From contig CALUJQ010000002.1 of assembly GCA_944320995.1 (NCBI GenBank), positions 62,001 through 126,000 of the forward strand: a stretch of DNA of 64,000 nucleotides. Reading direction: 5' to 3'. Below, piece by piece: positions 9,246-18,335 of this stretch. Position 1 is the stretch's first letter. Every line of letters starts with the position of its first letter. The position numbers and the translations under genes are program-made. Source of the DNA: an uncultured Barnesiella sp. GTDB taxonomy: Bacteria > Bacteroidota > Bacteroidia > Bacteroidales > Barnesiellaceae. The notes under the pieces are model-generated. The model worked only from the letters and a program-made list of their open reading frames with translations, did not search any database and was not told the origin of the DNA.

Positions 9246-10616
9246 ATGAACAACAAAAACGACATTCACAAAGAACTGGCCTCGCTCCCCGTAGGGAAAC
9301 TACTATGGAAATATTCCGTACCGGCGATTGTAGGTACCATGGTCATGTCGCTCTACAATGTCATCGACCGTATTTTCATCGGGCAAGGCGTGGGCCCCGA
9401 TGCCATATCGGGGTTGGCTCTCACCTTTCCCATCATGTCGCTTTCGGGAGCTATCGGTATGTTGGTGGGACAAGGCGCGGCGGCCCGCATCTCCATCGTA
9501 ATGGGACAAGACGACAAGGTGAAGGCCGAAAAGATTCTGGGCAACAGCTTGATTCTCTCCATCACCTTTGCATTGTGCTACCTCTCCCTCTTTGTCGTGT
9601 TCATGGACGACATCCTACGCAGTTTTGGAGGCAGCGACCGCACCATACCTTATGCCCGTGAGTTCCTGCTCTATATCATGCCGGGAATGCTCTGCACCAA
9701 CTTGTGTTACAGTTTCAACAACATGATGCGAGCCTCGGGCTATCCCGGCAAAGCGATGTACACGATGCTCATCGGAGCCTTCTCCAACCTCATTCTCGCC
9801 CCCGTCTTCATTTTCGGACTCAAATGGGGTATCAAGGGTGCGGCCATCGCTACCGACATAGCCATGACCATTTCGATGATATTCGTGATGTCGCACTTCT
9901 GCAACCGCCACAGCGAAGTGCGGTTCCATCGCCGGTATTTCAAACTCGAATGGACGATTCTCATCAACATCGTCTCCATCGGATTGTCACCCTTCCTTGT
10001 CAATATAGCCAGCAGTATCATCAACGCCATCATCAACACCTCGCTCTACCGATATGGAGGCGACGAGGCAATAGGAGCATTCGGTATCTTCAACAGCTAC
10101 GCTACATTAGTAGTCATGCTCATCATCGGGCTGTGCCAAGGCATGCAGCCGGTCGTAGGCTACAACTACGGTGCCGGCAACTACGACCGCATGAAAAAGG
10201 CTTTCAAGATTACCTGCGTCGTAGCGACGCTCTGTACCACCATCGGGTGGTTAGGCTCGACCTTCTTACCCTACTACATCATACGGGCCTTCACCACCGA
10301 CGCCCACCTCATCGACGTAGCCATACACGGCATACGCATTGCCATGGGGGTATTCCCCATCGTGGGAATCCAAATAGTCACCACCAACTTATTCCAATCG
10401 CTGGGCATGGCCTCCAAATCAATCTTCCTGAGCCTCACCCGGCAAGTCATCTTCCTTATCCCCTTATTGCTCATTTTCCCCCGCATATACGGGTTGAACG
10501 GCGTATGGGGAGCCATGCCGGTAGCCGATGCCATAGCAACAGCCATTACCTTATTGATGCTTTGGAGCGCCAATAAAAAGTTGAAAGAGAGAGAACCCGC
10601 AAACATTCTGAAATAA
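9246..10616 (+). CDS. MATE-family multidrug/sodium antiporter
   Basis: 456 residues with about 12 hydrophobic segments, arranged as two MatE halves. The N-terminal half begins LPVGKLLWKYSVPAIVGTMV and carries NVIDRIFIGQGVG; the second half carries GMQPVVGYNYGAGNYDR, a common MATE block. Members export drugs or metabolites in exchange for Na+ or H+. Substrate cannot be read from the sequence. It is the last gene of the rpoN-purE-ispG run, 18 bases after ispG. Confidence 0.9.
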   Translation: MNNKNDIHKELASLPVGKLLWKYSVPAIVGTMVMSLYNVIDRIFIGQGVGPDAISGLALTFPIMSLSGAIGMLVGQGAAARISIVMGQDDKVKAEKILGNSLILSITFALCYLSLFVVFMDDILRSFGGSDRTIPYAREFLLYIMPGMLCTNLCYSFNNMMRASGYPGKAMYTMLIGAFSNLILAPVFIFGLKWGIKGAAIATDIAMTISMIFVMSHFCNRHSEVRFHRRYFKLEWTILINIVSIGLSPFLVNIASSIINAIINTSLYRYGGDEAIGAFGIFNSYATLVVMLIIGLCQGMQPVVGYNYGAGNYDRMKKAFKITCVVATLCTTIGWLGSTFLPYYIIRAFTTDAHLIDVAIHGIRIAMGVFPIVGIQIVTTNLFQSLGMASKSIFLSLTRQVIFLIPLLLIFPRIYGLNGVWGAMPVADAIATAITLLMLWSANKKLKEREPANILK

Positions 10617-10650
10617 AAAAGCGGGGTTATCTCAACGACAAACCCGCTTT
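10615..10650 (-). terminator. Intrinsic terminator of the Lrp/AsnC gene
   Basis: Stem 10618-10626 with 10641-10650, rich in G and C. On the minus strand it is followed by a run of T residues. It lies between the convergent MATE and Lrp-type genes and could serve both, though only the minus side has a long T run. Confidence 0.8.
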
Positions 10651-10667
10651 CACTTACATAAAGATTT

Positions 10668-11129
10668 CTATTTTTTCATCACCGGAATCTCACGGTTCAT
10701 ACTTTGCTCCAAGGAAATAAGCGTTTCTGTCGAAACAACCCCATGGATATGCTGTATCTTATCATTGAGCAACTCCATCAAATGCTCGTTATCACGGGCA
10801 TACAATTTACAAAGCATGGTGTAAGGGCCCGTCGTAAAATGGCACTCTACCACTTCGGGAATCTTTTCGAGTTCGGGAACGACATCGCGATACATCGACC
10901 CCTTTTCCAATTTCACTCCTATATAGGTACAAGTCCTGAATCCCAAAGATTTAGGATTAACATGATACCCCGAACCGGTAATCACATGCATATCGATCAT
11001 ACGCTGTATGCGTTGATGAATGGCTGCACGGGAAACTCCACATTCGGCTGCTACATCTTTCGACGGGATACGAGCATTGCGCATTATAATTTCAAGAATT
11101 TGTCGATCAAGGTTATCTATCTTTTCCAT
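10668..11129 (-). CDS. Lrp/AsnC-family transcription regulator
   Basis: 153 residues, the family length. An N-terminal helix-turn-helix (LDRQILEIIMRNARIPSKDV, then ECGVSRAAIHQRIQRM) is followed by a RAM ligand-binding domain from about 70. These proteins sense amino acids and form octamers. The gene stands alone between convergent MATE and the TetR operon. The target is not evident. A TATTTTTG -7-like element on the minus strand (11166-11159) may be part of its promoter. Confidence 0.93.
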   Translation of the reverse strand: MEKIDNLDRQILEIIMRNARIPSKDVAAECGVSRAAIHQRIQRMIDMHVITGSGYHVNPKSLGFRTCTYIGVKLEKGSMYRDVVPELEKIPEVVECHFTTGPYTMLCKLYARDNEHLMELLNDKIQHIHGVVSTETLISLEQSMNREIPVMKK

Positions 11130-11396
11130 AAAAAATTAATGTATAAATCATTTTGCGACAAAAATATCATTTCTTTTTAAATACACACCTATATTTTCAA
11201 TATTTTTTGACAAAAAGATAGCGACTCCACCGCTTTTACATTTTCCCTCGGCAACTACCCCGAAACTTCCTTCGGGACAAAAATCGTCTCTTGCCTACGA
11301 TACTATGAAAATTTGTTAAATCCTTTCTTTTTTTTGACTGTTTCAACTGAATTAGTTATCATTGCAATTAACAGAGCTGTTAAATAAATTATCTTC

Positions 11397-12050
11397 ATGG
11401 AATCAAAGAAACAAAACAGTAAAAGGAAAAATACAGAAGGAGCCATCATGGCCGCAGCCGAAGAGTTATTCTTGGAAAAGGGATACTGGCTGGCAACAAC
11501 TACCGAAATCGCACGTCGGGCCGGAGTAACCCACGCCATGCTCCATTATTATTTCCAAACCAAGGAACAGATATTTTTCAAAGTATTGGACAAAAATCTG
11601 CATGATCTCTTCTCATCTGTCAGAAACGCCATGTCAACAGAAAACATCTCGTTTTGGGAAAATTTGAAAGGTGGTGTGGATCAATTATCGGAATTCCTTT
11701 CCCAACATCGCCAATTGGTGAGTTTCCTTTACGATGTGGCACGGCACAGCCCCGAACTCCTGCAACGCTATCAAGAAAGCACCGTAAATCTGCTCTATGG
11801 TTTGGCCGGTCACCATAAAGTATTGCTCGACCGTGAAGTCCGGTCAAACCGGTGTAACCCTATCACCTTTGAACAATTGTTCTTAGATATTGTCACCATG
11901 TGTTTCTCGACCTATATGTTCCTGCCGGTTATAAACCCGATAGTAAACATGTCCGAAGAAGAGACCGACCGATTCTTGAAAAGACGGCATGAAGAGATTA
12001 TCGCTCTTCTGCATCATCGTCTTTATGGAGAGTGCAAGACTGTACCATAA
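11397..12050 (+). CDS. TetR-family regulator heading an ABC efflux operon
   Basis: 217 residues. The N-terminal helix-turn-helix is clear: AAAEELFLEKGYWLATTTEI then ARRAGVTHAMLHYYFQTKEQ. The C-terminal part is a variable ligand domain. It is the first of seven same-strand genes (TetR, TolC, HlyD, two ATPases, two permeases), 69 bases before the TolC start. This parallels E. coli, where the TetR-type regulator CecR (YbiH) controls the ybhG-ybhFSR exporter. By analogy it probably represses this operon; the operator is not identified. Confidence 0.92.
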   Translation: MESKKQNSKRKNTEGAIMAAAEELFLEKGYWLATTTEIARRAGVTHAMLHYYFQTKEQIFFKVLDKNLHDLFSSVRNAMSTENISFWENLKGGVDQLSEFLSQHRQLVSFLYDVARHSPELLQRYQESTVNLLYGLAGHHKVLLDREVRSNRCNPITFEQLFLDIVTMCFSTYMFLPVINPIVNMSEEETDRFLKRRHEEIIALLHHRLYGECKTVP

Positions 12051-12119
12051 AGGCTCTACATAGGATTTATTGGAGGACAAGCCGATTTAACACAAAAATT
12101 TAGCAGGAGGTTTATGTTT

Positions 12120-13373
12120 ATGAGGGAATGGAAAGTTTTTATAATATGTTGCTGCATCGGGAGTCCGGTCACTGCACAGGTAACGTTGACCGAATGTATC
12201 GAAAAGGCTCGGAACAATTATCCGCAAATCAAAGAACTCGACCTCATTCGGGAAGCCGAGAAGTACGATTTGTCAACCGCCAGCCAAAGCTGGTTGCCGC
12301 AATTGACCATATCCGGTAAAGCCCAATACCAGTCCGACGTCGTTGAAATGCCATTCGAAATACCCGGATTCGATTTCAATCTGCCACACGACCAATACTC
12401 GTTGGTAGGCGAAGTGAGTCAAACGATTTGGGACGGAGGAACCACCGCCAGTAAAAAAAGAATGTTGCAGGCCGATGCCGATATACAAAGCAAACAGTTG
12501 GAGGTCTCCCTGTACAGCATCAGACAACGGGTAGAAAATATTTTCCTCGGCATTCTCCTGATTGATAAACAAATCGCCCAAAACGAGATTGTCATCAAAA
12601 GTCTGCATCGCAATCGCGAAAGCGTTCAAGCCGGTATCGAACATGGCATATCTTACAAATCGGATTTGAATGTCGTCGATGTAAATATTCTCAATTACAA
12701 ACAGACGATTTCGGCATTGGAATCGGACCGGAAAGCCTATGTAACCATGCTCGGGAGACTTACCGGCGAAGACCTTTCACAAGTAAAATTCGCCGAGCCT
12801 TCGATGGATTTGCCTATCGATACGGCCGCGCTTTCCCGACCGGAACTACAACTCTACAAAGCACAGTTGCAACAGATTCAGGTACAACGTCAAGACTTGC
12901 AGACCAATCTGTATCCCAAACTAAATCTTTCTTTGCAGGGCGGAATCGGCCGGCCGGGCCTGAACATGTTGAAAAACGAATTCGAGCCCTATTATACCGT
13001 AGGGGTAAAACTGCAATGGAACTTGGGGGCTCTCTATTCCCGCAAAAACGACATACGCAAAATCGCCATACAGAAGGAGCAAATCGAACGCGAACAAGAG
13101 ACTTTCCTATTCAATACCATGCTCGACGTGACCGACCAATTGAACGAGATTCACAAAGCCGAAGATGTGCTGAAACAGGACCAAGAGATTATCCGACTGA
13201 GAGAGGATATCCGGCAAGCCGGCGAAGAGCAGTATAAACAGGGGGTAATCATGATGACCGATTTGATGGACATGATCGACGATGAATTTAATGCCAAAGT
13301 GACCCAATCGCTTCATCAGGTACAACTGATTATGGCCATCTGCAACCTGAAAAACACACTCGGACAACAATAA
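12120..13373 (+). CDS. TolC-like outer membrane efflux protein
   Basis: 417 residues from the ATG at 12120, which I prefer because an AGGAGG at 12105-12110 lies nine bases before it. An in-frame ATG at 12114 is only three bases from that site. The signal peptide ends near PVTAQ. The body has the two outer membrane efflux protein repeats with long helices (about 30-200 and 230-410) and the typical start VTLTECIEKARNNYPQIKEL. It should form a trimeric channel through the outer membrane for the ABC pump encoded by the next genes. Confidence 0.9.
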   Translation: MREWKVFIICCCIGSPVTAQVTLTECIEKARNNYPQIKELDLIREAEKYDLSTASQSWLPQLTISGKAQYQSDVVEMPFEIPGFDFNLPHDQYSLVGEVSQTIWDGGTTASKKRMLQADADIQSKQLEVSLYSIRQRVENIFLGILLIDKQIAQNEIVIKSLHRNRESVQAGIEHGISYKSDLNVVDVNILNYKQTISALESDRKAYVTMLGRLTGEDLSQVKFAEPSMDLPIDTAALSRPELQLYKAQLQQIQVQRQDLQTNLYPKLNLSLQGGIGRPGLNMLKNEFEPYYTVGVKLQWNLGALYSRKNDIRKIAIQKEQIEREQETFLFNTMLDVTDQLNEIHKAEDVLKQDQEIIRLREDIRQAGEEQYKQGVIMMTDLMDMIDDEFNAKVTQSLHQVQLIMAICNLKNTLGQQ

Positions 13374-13399
13374 ATCAAAACCACATAAACGATAACAAT

Positions 13400-14302
13400 A
13401 TGAGAAACACAACGTTATATGCAATTATCACGGTAGCGGCATTGAACCTCGCAAGCTGCTCCGACCGTACCCGCGACTTCGATGCCTGCGGACAAATAGA
13501 GGCTACCGAAGTTCTCGTTTCGGCCGAGGCCAACGGCCGAATCGTATCCTTGCAACTGACCGAAGGCGACAAACTGGCCGCAGGTAAAGAGGTGGGTGTT
13601 ATCGACTCTGTGCAAACCTATTTGCAGAAGAATGAGCTGCTCCGAAAAAAATCAAACGCACAGACCAAACTGGTGGACATCGACCGGCAACTGGCGTCCC
13701 AATATGCACACCTCAAAAATTTGCAAACCGATTACGAACGTTATAAAGCTCTCGAAGCCAAAGATGCCGCCACCCAAAAACAGGTTGACGATTTATTCTC
13801 GCAAATCGCTGTAACCGAACGTGAAATCTCGGCAAAAAAACAAACTTACGAGCAAAACAACGCCGGAATCCGGGAAGAGATTGCCTTGTACGAGGTACAA
13901 ATTGCCGAAAAAGAAGACCAATTGAACAAATGCCGTATTGTCTCTCCAATCGACGGGACAGTACTGACCAAATTTGCCGAAGAAGGAGAATTGGTAACCT
14001 CCGGCAAATCGCTCTTCAAACTGGCTGATATGGACCAAGTATATGTGCGGGCCTATCTCACCACCGCCCAACTTGCCGACGTGAAACTGGGCGACGAGGT
14101 GCAAGTCACCATCGAGGACGGGACGAACAATCCCCGCCGATACGACGGGCAATTGATTTGGATTGCCGACGAAGCCGAGTTTACGCCCAAAAATATCCAA
14201 ACCAAAGACGAACGGGCCGATCTGGTATATGCAGCAAAAGTATCGCTCAAAAACGACGGTTATCTGAAACTGGGCATGTATGCTTATCTTCTTTTTAAAT
14301 AA
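13400..14302 (+). CDS. HlyD/YbhG-type membrane-fusion lipoprotein
   Basis: 300 residues. The lipid-attachment Cys is in LNLASCSD near residue 20. The N-terminal half-lipoyl segment is followed by a long coiled coil (about 75-170), then the second half-lipoyl block (CRIVSPIDGTVLTKFAEEGE) and a beta-barrel domain. It bridges the inner membrane ABC transporter and the TolC-like channel. It starts 26 bases after the TolC gene and ends 12 bases before the first ATPase. The architecture matches YbhG of E. coli. Confidence 0.9.
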   Translation: MRNTTLYAIITVAALNLASCSDRTRDFDACGQIEATEVLVSAEANGRIVSLQLTEGDKLAAGKEVGVIDSVQTYLQKNELLRKKSNAQTKLVDIDRQLASQYAHLKNLQTDYERYKALEAKDAATQKQVDDLFSQIAVTEREISAKKQTYEQNNAGIREEIALYEVQIAEKEDQLNKCRIVSPIDGTVLTKFAEEGELVTSGKSLFKLADMDQVYVRAYLTTAQLADVKLGDEVQVTIEDGTNNPRRYDGQLIWIADEAEFTPKNIQTKDERADLVYAAKVSLKNDGYLKLGMYAYLLFK

Positions 14303-14314
14303 AAACGATAAAAG

Positions 14315-15241
14315 ATGATAGAAGCAATAAAAGTGGAAAATGTGAGCAAACACTACGGTGCTTGCGTGGCTTTGGACCACATCTCTCTCGGAGTACAGCC
14401 GGGAGAGATTTACGGACTGATAGGCCCCGACGGAGCCGGCAAAACCACGTTGTTCCGCATTCTGGTGACATTGCTTTTACCCGATAACGGGAAGGCGCTT
14501 GTCGAAGGTCTCGACGTAGCGCGCGATTATATGGCCATACGACGGAATATCGGATATATGCCGGGGCGGTTTTCGCTGTATCAAGACCTCACGGTGGCCG
14601 AAAATCTCGACTTTTTTGCAACCATGTTCGGGACTTCGGTGGCCGAAAACTATCAAAACATCAAAGAGATTTATGCGCAAATCGAGCCCTTCCGTGACCG
14701 GCGGGCAGGACAACTCTCGGGTGGCATGAAACAGAAACTGGCGTTATGTTGCGCTTTGGTCCACCGTCCATCGGTTCTTTTCCTCGACGAGCCGACCACC
14801 GGGGTCGATGCCGTCAGCCGTAAGGATTTTTGGAACATGCTCTACCGAATCCGCAAAGCCGGGGTGACCATTTTGGTCTCTACTCCCTATATGGACGAAG
14901 CTTCGCTCTGCGACCGCATCTCCTTGATACAAAAGGGGCGCATCATCAAAACCGGAACTCCCGAGGAGATCGTAGCCCAATATCCCCACCGTTTATTCGG
15001 TGTATCGGGAAATCCGGCATATCCCCTGTTAAAATTCCTGCGCCGGTCGCCCAACGTACTCCGCTGTTTTTCGTTCGGTTCGGAACACCATGTGGCTGTT
15101 TCTCCCGGGCAAACCGGTCGAGAAGATTTGTTGAAGCAGATTCAAGACGCCGGATTCCGGAACGTGACCGTGCGGGAAATCAACCCCAATATCGAAGATT
15201 GTTTCATGGAACTGGCAAAAGAGGAAGGACAAAAGTCGTGA
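14315..15241 (+). CDS. ABC transporter ATPase, equivalent to the N-terminal half of YbhF
   Basis: 308 residues. Walker A GPDGAGKTT (37-45), signature LSGGMKQ (134-140), Walker B VLFLDEP (about 154-160). The switch position that normally has His reads STPYMDE, with Pro at 191. It would pair with the next ATPase to power the two ABC-2 permeases. A C-terminal extension of about 100 residues follows the ATPase core. The stop codon overlaps the GTG start of the next gene. Confidence 0.93.
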   Translation: MIEAIKVENVSKHYGACVALDHISLGVQPGEIYGLIGPDGAGKTTLFRILVTLLLPDNGKALVEGLDVARDYMAIRRNIGYMPGRFSLYQDLTVAENLDFFATMFGTSVAENYQNIKEIYAQIEPFRDRRAGQLSGGMKQKLALCCALVHRPSVLFLDEPTTGVDAVSRKDFWNMLYRIRKAGVTILVSTPYMDEASLCDRISLIQKGRIIKTGTPEEIVAQYPHRLFGVSGNPAYPLLKFLRRSPNVLRCFSFGSEHHVAVSPGQTGREDLLKQIQDAGFRNVTVREINPNIEDCFMELAKEEGQKS

Positions 15242-15981
15242 ATGAGAAGAAAGATATTATCGTAGTCAACGAGTTGACCAAAAAGTTCGGCAACTTTACC
15301 GCAGTCGATCACATCAGTTTCGAAGTGCGGCAAGGAGAAATATTCGGTTTCCTCGGAGCCAACGGCGCCGGGAAAACCACAGCCATGAAAATACTTTGCG
15401 GGCTGAGCCTTCCCACCTCGGGAGGCGGGACGGTAAACGGTTATGATCTCAGCCGCGACCAAGAAAAGATAAAACGGAATATCGGGTACATGAGCCAGAA
15501 ATTCTCACTCTATTCCGATTTGAAGGTATGGGAAAATATCCGACTCTTCGGCGGAATCTACCGATTGAGCGGGAAGTCCATAAAAGAGAAAAGCGACGCC
15601 ATGCTCCGCTACTTGAACATGACCGATCTGAAAGACGAACTGGTCGGAGACCTGCCGTTGGGCTGGAAACAGAAACTGGCTTTCAGCATCGCCATGATAC
15701 ACAACCCCTCCATCGTATTTCTCGACGAACCCACCGGGGGTGTCGATCCTGAAACCCGGCGGCTGTTTTGGGACTTGATTTACGAAGCAGCCGAAAGCGG
15801 TACCACAATATTTGTCACTACCCACTATATGGACGAAGCCGAATATTGCGACCGGGTATCGATCATGGTCGATGGTGTCATTGCCGACTTAGACGCTCCC
15901 GCCGCATTGAAACAACGCTACCAAGCAGCCGATATGGATACGGTATTCCGCCAACTCGCCTATCAGGCAAAAAGAGAGTGA
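15238..15981 (+). CDS. ABC transporter ATPase, equivalent to the C-terminal half of YbhF
   Basis: 247 residues from a GTG at 15238 that overlaps the previous stop (GTGA). An SD-like GAGGAAGGA lies upstream. An open frame extends further upstream, but it overlaps the previous ATPase and has no homology-like content there. Walker A is GANGAGKTT (40-48), Walker B IVFLDEP and the switch His is present (TTHYMDE, H196). The signature is LPLGWKQ (139-145) instead of LSGGQ, as in the second half of E. coli YbhF. With the first ATPase it should form a heterodimer with one canonical and one degenerate site. Confidence 0.92.
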   Translation: MNEKKDIIVVNELTKKFGNFTAVDHISFEVRQGEIFGFLGANGAGKTTAMKILCGLSLPTSGGGTVNGYDLSRDQEKIKRNIGYMSQKFSLYSDLKVWENIRLFGGIYRLSGKSIKEKSDAMLRYLNMTDLKDELVGDLPLGWKQKLAFSIAMIHNPSIVFLDEPTGGVDPETRRLFWDLIYEAAESGTTIFVTTHYMDEAEYCDRVSIMVDGVIADLDAPAALKQRYQAADMDTVFRQLAYQAKRE

Positions 15982-15985
15982 AGCC

Positions 15986-17089
15986 ATGAAAGAGTTTTTT
16001 TCGTTCATAAAAAAGGAGTTTCAACATATATTCCGGGACAAGAGAACCATTCTTATCGTTCTGGTCATGCCCATCGTGCAGATTATATTGTTCGGCTTTG
16101 CGGTAAGTACCGAAGTCCACAACGCCCGTGTTGACATCGTAGGCGATAGCCAAGACCCTGCGGTGAGACAGATTGCCGAGAGAATCGAACAAAATCCCTA
16201 TCTGCATGTAACTGCCGTATATGAATCGGCCTCCGCCGTATCGGAACGGTTTCGCAAGGGGAAAGCCGATGTCGCCGTTTGTTTCGAACGCAACTTTGAC
16301 GAGCGATTACGCCATTACGGGAAAGCCTCCGTTCGTCTGCTCGGCGATGGCTCAGACCCAAACACAGCCCAAGTCATTGTCAATTATGTAAACGGGGTAC
16401 TATCCGAAGTACAAGCCGACTTGAACAATTCGGGGGGCACACGACAAGCTACATTCCCCCACGTACAATATATGTACAATCCGGCCATGCTCTCTTCCTA
16501 CAACTTCGTTCCCGGCGTAATGGGCCTGATTCTGATGCTGGTCTGCTCCATGATGACGGCCATCTCCATTGTCCGTGAAAAGGAAAGCGGCACAATGGAG
16601 TTATTGCTTGTTTCGCCCATGCGACCCGTAGGCGTAATCATCAGTAAAGCAATCCCCTATCTGGTGTTGTCGCTGGTCAATTTAGCGACGATTCTGTTGC
16701 TCTCCCGATTTGTCCTCGGTGTGCCGTTACGCGGCAACTTACTCCTTTTATTAGGCATTTCGGTACTCTTTATTTTGGCCTCTTTGGGTGTCGGGTTGCT
16801 CATCTCGGTGATTTCGGCAACGCAAAAAACAGCCTTGCTGATTTCGGGCATGGGATTGACCATGCCCACAATGATTTTCTCGGGCATCATATTCCCCTGC
16901 GAAAGCATGCCCGTAATATTGCAATATGTCTCCGACATTATCCCGGCCAAATGGTATGTCATCATGGTAAAGAAGGTCATGATCGAGGGCGTAGGAGTCA
17001 CTTACATTTATGGAGAATTTCTGATTTTGCTGGCAATGACCATATTTCTGCTGGCAATCAGTGTGCGATTATTTAAAAGACGGTTATAA
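15986..17089 (+). CDS. ABC-2 permease, YbhS-like
   Basis: 367 residues, starting four bases after the second ATPase. Topology is that of ABC2_membrane_3: one N-terminal membrane segment (TILIVLVMPIVQIILFGFAV), a large extracytoplasmic domain (about 45-170), then five segments. The block VREKESGTMELLLVSPMRP is characteristic of drug-type ABC-2 permeases. It forms the inner membrane channel with the next gene's product. Confidence 0.93.
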   Translation: MKEFFSFIKKEFQHIFRDKRTILIVLVMPIVQIILFGFAVSTEVHNARVDIVGDSQDPAVRQIAERIEQNPYLHVTAVYESASAVSERFRKGKADVAVCFERNFDERLRHYGKASVRLLGDGSDPNTAQVIVNYVNGVLSEVQADLNNSGGTRQATFPHVQYMYNPAMLSSYNFVPGVMGLILMLVCSMMTAISIVREKESGTMELLLVSPMRPVGVIISKAIPYLVLSLVNLATILLLSRFVLGVPLRGNLLLLLGISVLFILASLGVGLLISVISATQKTALLISGMGLTMPTMIFSGIIFPCESMPVILQYVSDIIPAKWYVIMVKKVMIEGVGVTYIYGEFLILLAMTIFLLAISVRLFKRRL

Positions 17090-17109
17090 CCAAAAAGGAG
17101 GGTCGTTCT

Positions 17110-18219
17110 ATGGTTCTGTTGTATTTGCTGGAAAAAGAATTCAAGCAGTTTTTTCGGGATCCCGGGTTGCCCAAGATGGCCATCGCCTTCCCGATATTGA
17201 TGATGCTTGTGTTTCCCTATGCCGTGAGTATGGAAATTCGGAATATCAATCTGGTTGTAGTAGATAACAACCGGTCGGTAGCTTCGTCCGACTTGATTCA
17301 AACCTGCACCTCTTCGGGCTACTTCAACCTGATCAACATCTGCGATGATCCCACATGGGCCATGCAACAGATGGATAAAAACCGAGCCGACGCCATCTTG
17401 ACCATCGAATCGGATTTTGACCGTTGTTTAGAGCGCGGAGAAGAGTTGCCCGTGGGGATTAAAGTGAACACGATCAATGGGACGAAAGGAAGTATCGGTG
17501 CCGGCTATCTCACCTCGTGCGTGCGTCGTTATTACGCCGAGAAATCTCCCCGGATACAACAAAATTACACGGCTGGCCCTCAACTCGACATCTCGTCCAA
17601 ATATTATTTCAATCCATATCTCGATTACAAACAATTCATGGTCCCTGCGCTTATCGCCATTGCCATCACGATGCTGACGGGATTCTTCCCAGCGCTCAAT
17701 ATCGTCAGTGAAAAAGAACGGGGGACAATCGAACAAATCAATGTGACACCGGTCAACCGAGGCGTTTTTATCCTTTGCAAGCTCATTCCCTATTGGGCCG
17801 TCGCATTTTTCGTCCTCACCGCCTGCCTACTCATTGCCCGGCTGGTGTTCGATTATTCCTGTGTCGGTTCGTTAGGGTTGATGTATTTATTTACCGCTTG
17901 TAATATTTTGGTGACATCGGGCATGGGCTTGCTCATCTCCAATTACAGCGACAATGCCCAACAATCCATGTTCATCACTTGGTTTTTCATGATGGTCTTC
18001 ATGCTTGTGAGCGGCATTTTCACCCCCATTGCCTCTATGCCCGGCTGGGCACAAGCAATTACCTACCTGAATCCCATGCGCTACTATGCCGACGCGATGC
18101 GGGCCATTTACATGAAAGGGAGTACACTGGCCGACCTATGGGCCGATGCGGCAGGGCTGTTGGCTATCGGCACAACAATGGTCGTATGGGCCATATTGAG
18201 CTACAAGAAAACGACTTGA
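17110..18219 (+). CDS. ABC-2 permease, YbhR-like
   Basis: 369 residues, paralogous to the previous permease, with the same layout and the block VSEKERGTIEQINVTPVNR. A good ribosome-binding site (AAGGAGGG) lies near 17094. It is the last gene of the TetR-TolC-HlyD-ABC operon. Substrate is unknown; relatives are linked to drug or bile-type compound export, which is an inference here. Confidence 0.93.
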   Translation: MVLLYLLEKEFKQFFRDPGLPKMAIAFPILMMLVFPYAVSMEIRNINLVVVDNNRSVASSDLIQTCTSSGYFNLINICDDPTWAMQQMDKNRADAILTIESDFDRCLERGEELPVGIKVNTINGTKGSIGAGYLTSCVRRYYAEKSPRIQQNYTAGPQLDISSKYYFNPYLDYKQFMVPALIAIAITMLTGFFPALNIVSEKERGTIEQINVTPVNRGVFILCKLIPYWAVAFFVLTACLLIARLVFDYSCVGSLGLMYLFTACNILVTSGMGLLISNYSDNAQQSMFITWFFMMVFMLVSGIFTPIASMPGWAQAITYLNPMRYYADAMRAIYMKGSTLADLWADAAGLLAIGTTMVVWAILSYKKTT

Positions 18220-18225
18220 CGCAGT

Positions 18226-18262
18226 ACAAAAAAAGAGAGCCCGGTTTGCACCAAGCTCTCTT
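18226..18262 (-). terminator. Intrinsic terminator after the FKBP lipoprotein gene
   Basis: Stem AAGAGAGC (18233-18240) with GCTCTCTT (18255-18262). On the minus strand it is followed by seven T residues. It lies between the convergent ABC operon and the FKBP pair. Confidence 0.8.
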
Positions 18263-18335
18263 AATCGGGTATCGAACTTCCATAGCGGGTAGCCTCTAAT
18301 GGCCCACCCGACATACCGAAGGATCAATCTTTCTC

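Noticed and set aside
14830..15237. Upstream extension of the second ABC ATPase reading frame.
   Set aside because: It overlaps the first ATPase and has no ATPase-like sequence; the GTG at 15238 with an SD-like site gives a normal family start.
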